Both the position numbers and the translations under genes were made by a program. From Mactra quadrangularis (taxonomy: Eukaryota > Mollusca > Bivalvia > Venerida > Mactridae): 64,000 nt of DNA. Of the stretch, positions 53,376 to 64,000 are shown piece after piece; position 1 is the first letter of the stretch; each line of letters starts with the position of its first letter. Where the stretch lies: the NCBI GenBank assembly GCA_025267735.1, contig CM046309.1, forward strand, positions 28,466,702 through 28,530,701. Direction: 5' to 3'. A model generated the notes under the pieces. It was not told the DNA's origin, made no database searches, and worked only from the letters and a program-made list of their open reading frames with translations.

Positions 53376-56300
53376 CTGAAAAAACAATACAAAATAAAAT
53401 TAAAAAAAACCCCACACATTTTAGGCAGAGTTATTGAACGGTTAAAATCATGGCCCAGTGTTTTTCCTACTCAAGAGCGAGTGTGGTTTAGCGGTGATGC
53501 CATTTGACTGATAATCGTTGGGTTAATAGCCAGCTCTGCGTTGATTCAAATTGCAACTAACTACAATGAACTAATATTGTTGTCTCCTTGAGCAAAGTCA
53601 TCTATCTAATTAGATCAGTACTTGGAGACCAAAAAGCGGAATCGGAAGTGTGTATTCCAAGGCATTTATCATGTTTATTTCAGTTAAGTTTCAAACTAAT
53701 AGAACTAGTATTGAGTTTTCACAAAATAATCAACTGAGTTAACACTAGTAAGAGATACCAAGACGAAAGCCTACTCCAGGATGCCTATTTTAAATGCAAA
53801 GGTATAGGTTATAAAAGACACAAAACATATTTCTGTACTTTATATACTTGACTTTTTTAAAAGTATTTCATCTTAATAACTAAATAATTTACAAGACGAT
53901 GTGTAAACTATACTTCATATCGCCTCGTGTAATGAATATAAAGCATATATAATATAATTGCATGTATTAATCTTGTATTTGAATTAAAAACTGTTATTAG
54001 TTGTCCAAAATCGCAACAGGTTTCTTATCAAAATTTTTTATCAGAATATGACATTCAAATATTTCGTATTTGAATGCCACTTATACCTTGTTCTACATCT
54101 GTCGTTCTTCCACTCACTGTTCTTGCTGGTACATGTAGCCTAATAGTCTCATGGCTGCTGGCCAGACGCCTACCAGAAGAGTTCTGTCGAACTCTGTAAG
54201 GTGCGCTGGCTCGTCCTCTCCTCCTCTCTTCTACAGTACCTAAAACCGTAAATAAAATGAATAAATTCGATGCAAACATCAAAGTTGTTACGTACTAAAA
54301 AGATATATAAAATGTAATATGAACGGTATGATAATTCGAAGTAGTAAAGTATGCACAAACCATATCGTGGTTAATTTCTTATTAAATGAATAACATAGCT
54401 TAGCATTTAGGTGGAAACGGACATGGAAGCATGTTGACGACGTTTTATAGACAAATACATTTATAACCACTGTCAGTTTTCCACTGAGAACGTATACATG
54501 CTTATTGTTAAGTTTTGGAGGATTTAGGCAGTTTATTTTAGAACAATACTCTAGAACAAGGTAAGTCTAAACTTCTATCTAGTTTAACAACATGGATAAA
54601 AATCAGTTCACACTTTTTGGTAAAAACCTACCAATATCATCTGCTTCTGGAATTTCTGGATCTTCTTCAGATTTCCTTTCTACAAAAATAATCAACTGTA
54701 CATATTTATACGACAGTGGGTATACCAAAACCCTTTTTGTTTAGCTTATTGACATTCTTAACTATATTAATCATCATACACAGTTGCTTATATCTTATAA
54801 CTCATGATTACCAATGTAAAATTACGTTAATACTAAATATGAACAATTTTATATTTAAAATTCAAATACCATTATCACTTATGGAGAAATTTTGAAGATA
54901 TTAATTACATACAAACAACATATATTTACTGATTATAACACAGTGTTGTTTTATTGCTTGTTGGAGAATTCGTTAAATTTAATTATTGTACAAACACCTG
55001 TTCTCGAACCTCACCTGATCTCGAACCTTCCATAAAAATGTTGTTTACTTTGCTATGTAATTGCGTATGACGTCATCAACTCGTGTGCACAAATATTTAG
55101 TAAAAAATCGACGCAACTACAGCTGTCAAACGAGAATAATGCGCAAGAAACAGGTAATAAGAATGAATATTTTGTGATAGTGAATATTTTTCAGTAAATC
55201 CTTATTACCTTTTTCTGCTCTGTCTGTACAAGGCATCAAATATTGTTTGAAAGTATGTTATCACAAAAAGCACATGGCAGGTAGCCAGTCCTGTCTTCTG
55301 CTCATAAGGTCACGTGACAGCTAATTACAACCTCACAAATAGCCAAACACGGCAGAGGTTCGAAATTAGGTCGTCTATATTTAGCCGCCATGACAGTTTT
55401 CGGAGAATGGTAGTGTTTTTTTCTGGAAGGATTTGGATTTGTTTCAAATATAAGATATCAATAAATATATGATAGAAAAGTGGAATATATAGCTTAAAAG
55501 TTGTGTTTATAATGTATTTTCTAAAAATATAGTTGTATTGATTAAAAATGGCTCTTTCAGTCCTAAGAGGTTCGAGAACCGGTGTGTCCACGCTACTTAC
55601 GAACAGTGATTATTGATCATAATGCAATGCCAATCATTTCTTAAATAGAATCAATAGGTAATTTAATAAGAATACGTTTTAGATGAAACTTACTACCACT
55701 CTTCACAAAATAGTCCCCACTTGAATCTTGTTTGCCCTTAAATAAAATAAGCTTACTTTTTCAATAATACCATTTTCAATGAATATTGTTGACTTACACG
55801 TCATCTCCTCTTATATTTACATTATTTGTTACACGAGTAATGCAACAAAATATAATTTGATTTAAAGTGATATATTAATAAACAAATTGTTCAGCAATAG
55901 AAATTAAATCTTTCGCGCCTTTGTACAATTTAGATTTTATACCAAATGCATAAAATATATTTCTTGATAAATACCGATGAGAAGTAATGAGTATGATAGA
56001 CACAATTATTTAATACCAATATGTATAAATCATTAATATAGAAGTTATAGTTTAATACTGATATAAGCAAGAAATGTCATAAATGTTACTGTTAAATACC
56101 GGAACACAATAAAATTAACTTAAATCACTAAACTAATACTGATAAATATGTATTCATTACAAAGGGCATACATTTATTAAGATTTTTAAACAACAATAAT
56201 AGTATTTTTTCTGAAATTTTATCTAAACATAGTTTCGTTCTTAATGTTTTTTATAATGTCAATGCATTTATCACATTCTTGTTCTTATACATGTAGTTTA

Positions 56301-58850
56301 AGGTCCTTTGATTGTATTGATTAATTTTGAATAGTGATGCATGCATCTGTTGCTTAAGAATTGTAACTGTATGTGTAATAAGATAACATATATATAGAAA
56401 TGTACTAAAAAATTACAATTCCAGGAAGTTGGACAAGTGCTTGACCTAAAATATAAAAATTAGGATTCTACTCTATACCATATACTTACAATGAGAGTGA
56501 AATCATCACCATATATAAGTATGTTGTGGAAACATGCTCGCTTCTTATTGTGGTGGGCAAGTAACGGATTTCGGAACAAACACCAATCATCAATTGTCAC
56601 GTTGCAGTAATAACAACATAGAACCGGTTCTAGAAATAGATATCATCCAAGTTAGATATTTGGTAGTGACATAAATAAATCTTGCAGACACAAACACCTG
56701 CACATTCATAAGAATATTGAAGAGAATTCAATTTCTCAAAATTAATTACTACATGTAGTAATACCTTCATCAAATGTATTATAGTTGTGTGGAAAACATA
56801 TAACTATAATAATGGCATTAACAAGGTTATTGAATATGTAAAACACATATAAGTTGTTCATCATTTTTAAAGACATGGTCACTAAGCTTGGCTACAATGT
56901 TTGCCTCCACAGCTAGTCATATTTTATTAAGTGTAAAACAGTTATCTATTAAATTGTAAATGCATTCATTGTGTATGAAACAAATAGATTTATTTCGGCA
57001 AACGAAACACACAATAGTTTACATAAATCTAAACAATAAATTAAGTTCAACTGCAATAACATTTATCAAGTACTTGTTGTAATTACATTAAGTTTAGAAG
57101 CGGAAATATCCAAGGAATGCTTAAAATGCCAGATGATAACAAAAAAGACTGAACTTTTATTTCCATTGTGAACTATTATATTGCAGTATTGACTGCATGA
57201 TCTAGAGTCTAATATGAATTCAAAATATAGCAATAAAATAACTTAATGATCCTGCGATTGTATTTCTAAATACTACTAAAAACTCTTAAGTGTACATCTA
57301 TCATATCTGAATACTAGTATACCTAACGAACTACAAATCTAAGTAAAATTGTATAGAATGCAGACTTAAATTGAAAAATGATTAACACTAAGAAAGAAAA
57401 GAATATAGAAAAATAGAAGTCAATACAACTCTGTTACTAGCTAAACTTACAAGATAGTCCTGATAACCATGAGGCTCACATGCTAACTATTTCTTTCATA
57501 AAGTTTTTGACCCTAAAGTATGACCAAATTTGATTACAGGACATCACTTGTATCAATGCAATTCACCTTGAATTGATTTCTCATCCTTAAATATAATACT
57601 TCCATGCCCAAAAATCTCTACACTTTACGATATATCTCTTCGTTAACTTAAATCAAAGACAACTGAGGAATAGCAAATATCTATCCATTGGGAATAATTA
57701 AAGCAATCGTCGTAGAAGATCTTCAGATAAAGCTATCAGCAAAACATAGAAGCCTTTGATAATTTGGTGTTAGAGAAGATTTTTAACATGACTTTAGTAA
57801 TCTCTTAGAACCACTGGTGACATTTGCAGATGGTTTCAGTATGACTCCAGGAACATAACTTGAACGAATTTCATAGAAAACACGTAAGGTGCTGTTGCAT
57901 GCCAATGGTGATACCAAAAGCAAAATATAAAATCTCTGCGTCTTATGATTATCGACAAGAAGATGTTATTAGAAACTGTTGACAAAGTAAGCACAGTAAC
58001 AGACACCGGCAGATAACAATAGCTCACATTAGAACACAGGAGAGCTAATAACACTAATACCAAGATGCAAATTAAACCCGAAAACAAATATCATGCGATT
58101 AAGTGTGAGAAAGATTAAAATAAGTGAATAAGGTAACACAAACACCAATGGATACAATAATTGGTAGAATATGATAATAGGAATTAACGCTTGGAGAAAT
58201 AGGAATAATGTGAGCCAATCAAGTTACAGAGAAAATAGACTTACCACGAGAAATAATCAATGTTAAGTATGCCTGATATATAAATTGAACGAGTTATGAA
58301 CGGATATAAGGTACAAAAGAAATAGAAATAAGAGATAGCTGAAAGAAACATTTCAAAGTTAATAGCGTAGAAAGATAGATAACTCGTCATTAATAGCTGT
58401 TATGGCATTATCCGAGTCTTTGTATATCTTAGAATAAAGATATTAAATATGGACCAAATGCAAGAGAATCAATTAAAACAACATTCTAGGTACAATCATT
58501 GTTCTATACATTGGTGTATACCTTTTTTGTAAGTCAAAGCTTTGTACAGTTAGAATTATTAGTAATTTCATATTAGAAATCTGCATTTATGTAAAGCAAA
58601 GTTAAATCACATTCGTAAATTAGATTAATAGTTATATAAACTTACCATTCCTTTCATTTGTTTGTTTATTCCAAAAAAATCCTGCATCTGCTAACTCTTC
58701 AATCGCTGGATGTAAGTTACCAGGTAACTGGGATAGCGAATGAAGCCTGTCCCTCCTGTTCACCATATTCTCATTACAAGGAAGAACGAATCTCAAACCG
58801 CACATTGTATCATAGGATCGCAGTGTTGGACGTCCATTAAATATACTCAT
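53257..58850 (-). CDS. Divergent IAP-like protein: one BIR plus truncated RING-like C terminus (IAP-B)
   Basis: Exons 58873-58646 (first ATG at 58850), 56629-56490, 55736-55694, 54679-54632, 54239-54087 and 53375-53257 join in phase through GT..AG sites to 235 residues. The BIR at about 34-105 starts NRRDRLHSLSQLPGN, has ELADAGFF before the first ligand, and ligands C74, C77, H94, C101 in exact CX2CX16HX6C spacing. A Ser/Arg-rich basic linker (residues 145-190, RRRGRASAPYRVR) follows. The last exon encodes CVGC, a 13-residue spacer, then CCRSVMCDTC and a stop. It aligns with the first half of an IAP RING (C..C, then CGHxxxCxxC), but the His is Arg (R224) and the last Cys pair is missing. No UBA is seen. 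Ubiquitin ligase activity is therefore unlikely; it could act as a BIR-only binder or regulator. The true start may lie further upstream. Confidence 0.82.
53460..53560 (+). mobile_element. Possible degenerate tRNA-type SINE
   Basis: GTGTGGTTTAGCGGTGATGC resembles an A box and GTTGATTCAAATTGC a decayed B box, followed by a pyrimidine stretch. Weak. Confidence 0.3.
54087..54239 (-). CDS. IAP-B Arg/Ser-rich linker exon
   Basis: Acceptor TACGGTTTTAG; donor CAAG|GTATAA. Encodes GTVEERRRGRASAPYRVR and TIRLHVPARTVSGR. Phase 1 in and out; 51 codons. Confidence 0.75.
54632..54679 (-). CDS. IAP-B short acidic exon (48 nt)
   Basis: Acceptor ATTTTTGTAG; donor ATTG|GTAGGT. Encodes RKSEEDPEIPEADDI. Phase 1 in and out. 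Confidence 0.7.
54994..55586. mobile_element. TIR element, ends ACACCKGTTCTCGAACCT
   Basis: Left AACACCTGTTCTCGAACCTC; right inverse ACACACCGGTTCTCGAACCT. About 590 bases, no coding frame; lies in IAP-B intron between the 48-nt and 43-nt exons. Confidence 0.65.
55694..55736 (-). CDS. IAP-B micro-exon (43 nt)
   Basis: Acceptor TTTATTTAAG; donor GGTA|GTAAGT. Encodes GKQDSSGDYFVKSG. Phase 0 in, 1 out. Confidence 0.7.
56490..56629 (-). CDS. IAP-B exon with BIR zinc ligands
   Basis: Acceptor CTATTTCTAG; donor CATT|GTAAGT. Encodes PVLCCYYCNVTIDDW, NPLLAHHNKKRACFH. Too short and split to stand out as an ORF; found by following the phase of the upstream exon. Confidence 0.85.
56640..58630. other. 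IAP-B intron 1, no feature seen
   Basis: AT-rich; the minus-strand frame at 57836-58087 looks hydrophobic by composition and has no family resemblance. Confidence 0.5.
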
Positions 58851-58873
58851 TTTTTCAATATGGTAGCTTAGAT
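58646..58873 (-). CDS. IAP-B exon with BIR N-half
   Basis: Acceptor ATTTTTGTAG; donor AATG|GTAAGT. Encodes MSIFNGRPTLRSYD through RDRLHSLSQLPGN and EELADAGFFWNK. The 23 bases before the ATG are open in the same frame. Confidence 0.82.
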
Positions 58874-59399
58874 CTACAAAAATGTAAAGGTCACACTTTA
58901 AAACGACAAATTTAAAAAGGTCAAATATCTGGACGATATACAAATGTCGGCTTCCTATACAGATAATGCATTTTTTGCTATCAGTGTATCTAATTTTTAT
59001 GAGATAAAATGAAAAACATATAAGAGTTTCAATATAAAAAACCCTGAATCAACGAAAAAGAAAAGCAACCCTCACATGAAATAAGTACTTATGCATATCT
59101 ATGTATGGTCACTATAACTCCGCAAACATAAAGCACTTCATTAGGAGTATGTTCAAGAGTGTTATTACACATTTTACGAACGGTATGCGATAATCACAAA
59201 TAAATCTACATCATTAAGTATCTAAAAGGTACGGACGCCATAAAGGCACTGGAACAGTCACAGATAACGTCTTGATCACAATGAATGATAAAGTTATATA
59301 TAGTTTTATCTTTTTAATTTGGACATTTCACATTAAGTATGTTATCGTGCAATACATGTACATTGACTTCTTCAAACATTCCTGAAAAAAACATAGTAC

Positions 59400-59960
59400 A
59401 AGCATAGTTTATTTATCCTGCACATTAATATGTTGAATCATGCCTGCAATAAGTCTAGCTATAGGTTTCTTAGGTGCTGAATTCAAAATGAAGTAAAAAA
59501 AAAACTTAATTTAAGAAACCACTATGGCGAGAAATTCAAAATTGCTACCAAATTAAACCCATTTTGAGCATATTAGGGTAATTATTCATACTAGACATTC
59601 AATATGTTGATTCATACATGCAATATGTCCAGAAATATGTTTTTAAGGTGATGAATTCAAAAAGGAAGTTAATTTAATAAACCAAAATGGCGAGAAATTC
59701 AAAATGGCTGCAAAATTTAACCTAGCTTGTTTTAGCATATTCGGGTAATTACTTATCCTGACATTCAGTGTGTTGAATCATGCTAACATTATGTCAATTT
59801 ATAAGTTTGTTAGGGTTATTAGTTCAAATATGAAGTCAAAACTATTTTAAACAACCCAATATGACCAAAATTCAAAATGGCTACCATAAAAACACATTTT
59901 CAATGTATAATGGTTATCAATGGTCAAATCTATATGTTGAATCATGGTTTGTTATCACTC
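59400..59960. repeat. ~169-bp tandem repeat, 4 diverged copies
   Basis: TGTTGAATCATG and variants at about 59434, 59603, 59775 and 59940, alternating with AAATTCAAAATGGC at 59532, 59695 and 59866. Lies between IAP-B and the 62-63 kb BIR exons. Confidence 0.8.
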
Positions 59961-62240
59961 TTAATGCAATTGTTTAGATTATTTGTAAAATAATAAAGCA
60001 AATAATCATATATTACATATAATAATCTGTTTTGCAAGAACTTGTATCTTAATATTTAATGAGGTATGTCAGTTCAACACGAAAGTCAGACCTGACATTG
60101 CTCAAATAAATTTTCAGATTGGTGGCCTACACTTTCAAAGGCTATCGTAAAGATCCATTAGTTTACGTATTTTCCATAGTCCAATAGTGTAATGTTAAAT
60201 TATACATCATCAGGCAACTCATATATATACTGGTATAGTCAAATGACCATGGAAAATAGCTGCACATTTGGTTAAAATATGTCATCTTAAAGGTTTTGTG
60301 TTTAAGTTATTGTAGTATTTTTTCTGTAGAAAATGTACCAAATGTTTTCTGCTCATCCTCAGTTATGGAGAAACCATTCTATACCTGTTAGTGTTTATAA
60401 GTTTATGTCTTTATATCAAAATTCTCTTTAGTTACAAAGTGTATGAAACGTGAGCTAAAAAGCTGTTTGTTTAAGCATTCAATAGAGATTTAAAGGTTTA
60501 ATCAATTAACACATTGCATTTTGCTTGGTTTGGCTGTGATCGTATAAACCACCGCTCAAAAAAGTAATTGCCTATTTCAATTATTGTTTTCTTTACTTTT
60601 CTTTTACTCGGTTTCCACTTTATCAATCTCATTTTTATCATGGAATGTCTTGCATTTGTTTCAACCGTGCACAGTTGGCAAAATAATTGAACCACCATCA
60701 TCTCAATCATTAGTTTTTAGGGCTAGTTAAAAAATGCAAGTAAGTATAAACATATTAATAGAGATATAACCAAAATTGCAAATAAGAATTAAAGGGAATG
60801 ACACAATTGCTATTGTGATATTGGAAAATTGAAGAATACAATTCTTTGAATATCTGAAAGCAATTGTTGGTCCAGTTACTTTTTGTGAAGATTTTGATAC
60901 ATACATAAGCCAAACTTAATAAAAAAAGAAACAGAGGAAGTAAATGAATTGCATCTAGAAATCTGATAAGCTATAAAGTCATTATTTACCAAGAAGTCAT
61001 TACTTTATTATATTTTCAGAATTTAACAACACAGCACAGTCTTGTTAAAAAAGTTGCTATCTATATTGTAGCTTAGATGCTTGATACATGATAGCATACA
61101 GCCATCACCCATGATGATCATTTAGTTACTAATATCTATAAATTTTCCTGGGAATTTTAACTCTACTTTGCAACCAAAGTGCCAAGACATTTCCTATGCA
61201 CATACTCATCAACATCTTAATGAAGTAAAGCAATCAAAGACACATTTTTCAATCAAGACATCATATGTGCCGCTGGTGAGGTAGGAACGAATGACCTCTC
61301 AGACCTTAACCTCTAATCATACCTCTAGAGCTCTACCTCAGCTATATAATGAATAAAATATATTTGCACACTTATAATCAAGTGTCATAACTTTGGTCTT
61401 CAGTTAAGATTTCATTAACTAGAGTTAATTAATAGATTGCGTAACATGTTTAAAGTGTGCCGTTTATAACTGAAATATGATTTATTTTGGCGGCCATATT
61501 GAATTTTCTGCCATATTAGTTGTTAAATTTAGTTTTGGAGTTAATATTTGAACTCAGCACTTCTTTTTGTGTAAAATGGGCGTGTCCGACTTTCAAGGGG
61601 TATGTACAGGAGGTTAATGGGGTCACACAAATTTTGTTGTTGTTGATTCTATTATCATATTGATGGCACCATATTTTAAGCAGGGTCTCACATGGTTATC
61701 TTTAAAAAATGAAATTTTCAACCCCCCCTATCATAAACATTATACTATAACTTCAAATTTACCCACCGTTTTTATATTGACCATATTCTTCGATTTTATC
61801 TCTGTTCGCATTCTGCAAAACAATACAGTCGCTTATGACACAAAACCATAGTGTAATATGCTAACTATCTGCGTGTCGCTCCATTATCTTAAAATCAAAT
61901 CTTACAAAATCCCAGATTCTGCTTAGCACAACCTAAGTGGCATTTAGAAGTCTGGTTTGAATGAGATAATGGATTAACAGTGTGCTAAACATTTCCCAAA
62001 TATATAACATTTTACAACAAAACACTTGTGTGTTTTAGTTTGGTTCATGAAACCATTGTTTCTGGGATGTACCAATATTGCCTGTGAATCTAGACTGTAA
62101 ATCTGATGATAAAAATAGTAACAAAAAGCTAATTTCTTGATATTTGTAAAAACAAGATTATGGTCGGCAGTAAAAAGGGTCGGGGGAAACATCTTTAGGC
62201 TTGGTGATGGTAAAAGAACTTCTAATACAACACCAAGAAA
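59961..62240. other. No gene recognised
   Basis: AT-rich. A 70-codon minus-strand frame at 60498-60710 is unrecognised. No in-phase exon bridging 62261 to 58873 was found. Confidence 0.5.
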
Positions 62241-62260
62241 ATATTTGATAGAGCACTTAC

Positions 62261-62412
62261 CGCTTCTTTCAGACTTTTCAAGATATTTTTCATTCCCATT
62301 CTTGTGCAGGAATGTACACAATAAGGACTTTGTAAAACATGATCTAACACGTAATCAGTACCTTGATTACATTGGTGTTTTGAGAAACTACAATAGGCAC
62401 ATCCTACTTCCC
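62261..62412 (-). CDS. BIR zinc-ligand exon
   Basis: GEVGCAYCSFSKHQ, DYVLDHVLQSPYCVH. Clear acceptor and donor. Phase 1 in, 0 out. Confidence 0.82.
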
Positions 62413-63395
62413 CTGAAATAATAAAAAAAACCCACGCCTGTTGATAATGACATGGCCGCATAAATGGATGGAAATAGTAGGTGGATACGGACGAAGAAGC
62501 TTCGGAAGGTGCCAGATGTAAGGCTATCATCACTGATCTTCTTAGTATTATACAAGTAAAATCTTAGAAGGGGGTTTGAGTGTGTCAAAAATTTAAGGAT
62601 AATCACGAAATAGCTACAAGTTTATACGAACTAACTAAATCCGTGACGGTCTAGATTATCCCCATGTCATAACATCACACTATCTTTAAGCCAGCACAAG
62701 AGTACATAAACATAAAAGATCCACTGTCCTTTAAATTATATACGGATAGTGCTCTTTCTTAAATACCTCTAAATTAGGATTAACAATGATCATATAATTC
62801 AAAATAAGGATAGCCTTGACATGGTTCACGTGTAAGTTAAATCGATTCAAATGCTCCGCCAAAATATCTTGCACGAGTTAAAAAGTCTCTTACATGTATG
62901 TCATTTGTCTAAGTAGATCGATGATTAAATTATCTTTTGAAGATCAGTATAAAAAGGGCCTTATTACAAGTGATACAAAGTCTAAATTAATTCATGAACC
63001 TGCATTAATTTTGTGAGACAGTTACTTTTGACAATGGATATTTACCTTAAGCCAAACAATGGATATACTGAAGTTTTCTGAAGTGGTACATGTATTTACT
63101 TTTTCTACAAACAACATTTCGTCAAACATTCAAAGTACGAAATAAAAAACTTAGTAATGCAATAAAATCAAGGTGAATGCAGAATTTCAATAAACCATGT
63201 ATATATGCAGTCATTCACAAAGTTGTTTCATAGTAACGTTTTTAGGGGGAAAAAACAAGTATAATTATTACCTTGGCTAAAGAATAATCCGTAGTCCGCA
63301 CACCGTTTGAAATCTTCATCAAACGCATCTGTGCTTCTTATTGGTTCAAAAGTGGAATATCTGTTTCCGGAATTGCGTAATGGGGACTGCATCAT
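62261..63395 (-). CDS. Two exons encoding a complete divergent BIR (IAP-C or 5' part of IAP-B)
   Basis: Exon 63395-63272 starts ATGATG with an in-frame TGA upstream and ends CCAAG|GTAATA. Exon 62412-62261 has acceptor TTATTATTTCAG and donor AGCG|GTAAGT. Joined they give 92 codons: RYSTFEPIRSTDAF, CADYGLFFSQG, then zinc ligands C46, C49, H66, C73 in CX2CX16HX6C spacing, and a short helix (MKNILKSLKEA). The product is a standalone BIR with weak conservation outside the zinc site. It ends in phase 0. Reading on into the next known exon (58873) gives a stop at the second codon, so either an exon of length 3n+1 was missed or this is a separate locus. Confidence 0.75.
63272..63395 (-). CDS. BIR N-half exon with start codon
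   Basis: MMQSPLRNSGNRYSTFEPIR, then DEDFKRCADYGLFFSQ. First Met after an upstream in-frame stop. Phase 1 out. Confidence 0.75.
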
Positions 63396-64000
63396 TTTAT
63401 AACAAGTCTCCAGTGGTGTGATTTTGTCAAGAAGAAGTGGTCAAATACTCTAGTAGATAATATAGTCGCCTTACCGACAAACTTTATAATCATGTCGGCT
63501 AGTTATTGATACAATTCCATGGAGTATTCAAACATTATAAGTCTAAAAAAGAAACCATTCAAATAATTTCATAACATTAAGATAAAGAATGCACTAATCA
63601 TGTGAACATCTAAATTACAAATGGACAATCGATACCCAAAGATAAATACTTACAACTTATAAATGAAAAAATCACAATTTAATTTCAGAATATAAATAGT
63701 GTTCGCGTACAATATTAAGTGCTGTATCCACAATTTCAAATAAAAAGTAATATTGCATCATCGTAATAATATAAAATGACACATAGGTCGTGTACGAAAA
63801 ACAAGTCTCATGCAGTCATACCATCGTGTGACGCGTAAGTCGTGTAACCTCATTTTTTGCAGCCAAAAATAGAAGATATATATAATTATATAGTGCATAA
63901 AATAACTGCTATACTTTTAACTCGAATAAGCACATAGCATTTTCCCCTCGTCCAATCAGCTGTCGAGGATTGTTGATAGTAGACATGTGCTATATTGTAT
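63396..64000. other. 5' flank of the 62-63 kb BIR exons
   Basis: AT-rich; no clear TATA box or upstream exon seen before the window end. Confidence 0.5.

Noticed and set aside
57836..58087. 83-aa hydrophobic ORF as a membrane protein
   Set aside because: In an intron, AT-driven composition, no signal of conservation or splice context.
59340..59394. Micro-exon after TTTTTTTCAG at 59394 joining the 62-kb BIR to IAP-B
   Set aside because: Good acceptor, but every nearby GT gives a length of 3n+2 or reads into a stop; none restores phase.
60498..60710. 70-aa ORF as a bridging exon for the BIR genes
   Set aside because: The CQLC motif does not continue as a BIR or RING, and splice sites giving a 3n+1 exon were not found.

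Overview
The window is AT-rich, intron-rich animal DNA. Genes are split into short exons with GT..AG introns, and the intervening DNA is packed with tRNA-derived SINEs, LINE relics, terminal-inverted-repeat (TIR) elements and minisatellites. Diverged inhibitor-of-apoptosis (IAP) genes, V-SINE-like tRNA repeats and arrays built on CTGTGACCTTGACC fit a mollusc, most likely a bivalve. That assignment is inference from repeat and gene style.

Layout. (1) 1-4018, + strand: the last four exons of an ectonucleotide pyrophosphatase/phosphodiesterase (ENPP4/5-like) membrane enzyme; the 5' part lies outside the window. (2) 4.0-16.4 kb: no gene recognised; foldback and TIR elements dominate. (3) 16487-17557, + strand: an uninterrupted HAD-family phosphatase of the PGP (phosphoglycolate / glycerol-3-phosphate phosphatase) type with a probable mitochondrial leader. 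(4) 17.6-25.1 kb: LINE and SINE relics, MULE-like and hAT-like elements, a 65-bp tandem array and a degenerate CTGTGCTGTT minisatellite. (5) 25218-33422, - strand: a complete five-exon IAP gene (290 aa: BIR, UBA, RING) with a TATA-type promoter near 34.03 kb. (6) 34-47 kb: no gene; SINEs, LINE 3' relics and minisatellites. (7) 47.38-51.08 kb: a 3.7-kb array of about 145-bp units, partly organised into a 643-bp higher-order repeat, carrying many nuclear-receptor-type half-sites and four copies of a LINE coding scrap. (8) 53257-58850, - strand: a second, divergent IAP-like gene (235 aa from its first Met: one BIR and a truncated RING that has lost its histidine and last Cys pair). (9) 62261-63395, - strand: two further exons encoding another complete BIR; they do not join in phase to the exons of (8).

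ENPP is predicted to act on extracellular nucleotides or lipids. PGP detoxifies phosphoglycolate or dephosphorylates glycerol-3-phosphate. The IAPs are predicted regulators of cell death or innate signalling. I see no functional link among the three groups beyond adjacency; the two IAP loci look like members of an expanded family, a pattern known in bivalves. Exon joins were checked by reading phase. Transposon classes rest on visible TIRs and target-site duplications, not on database matches.
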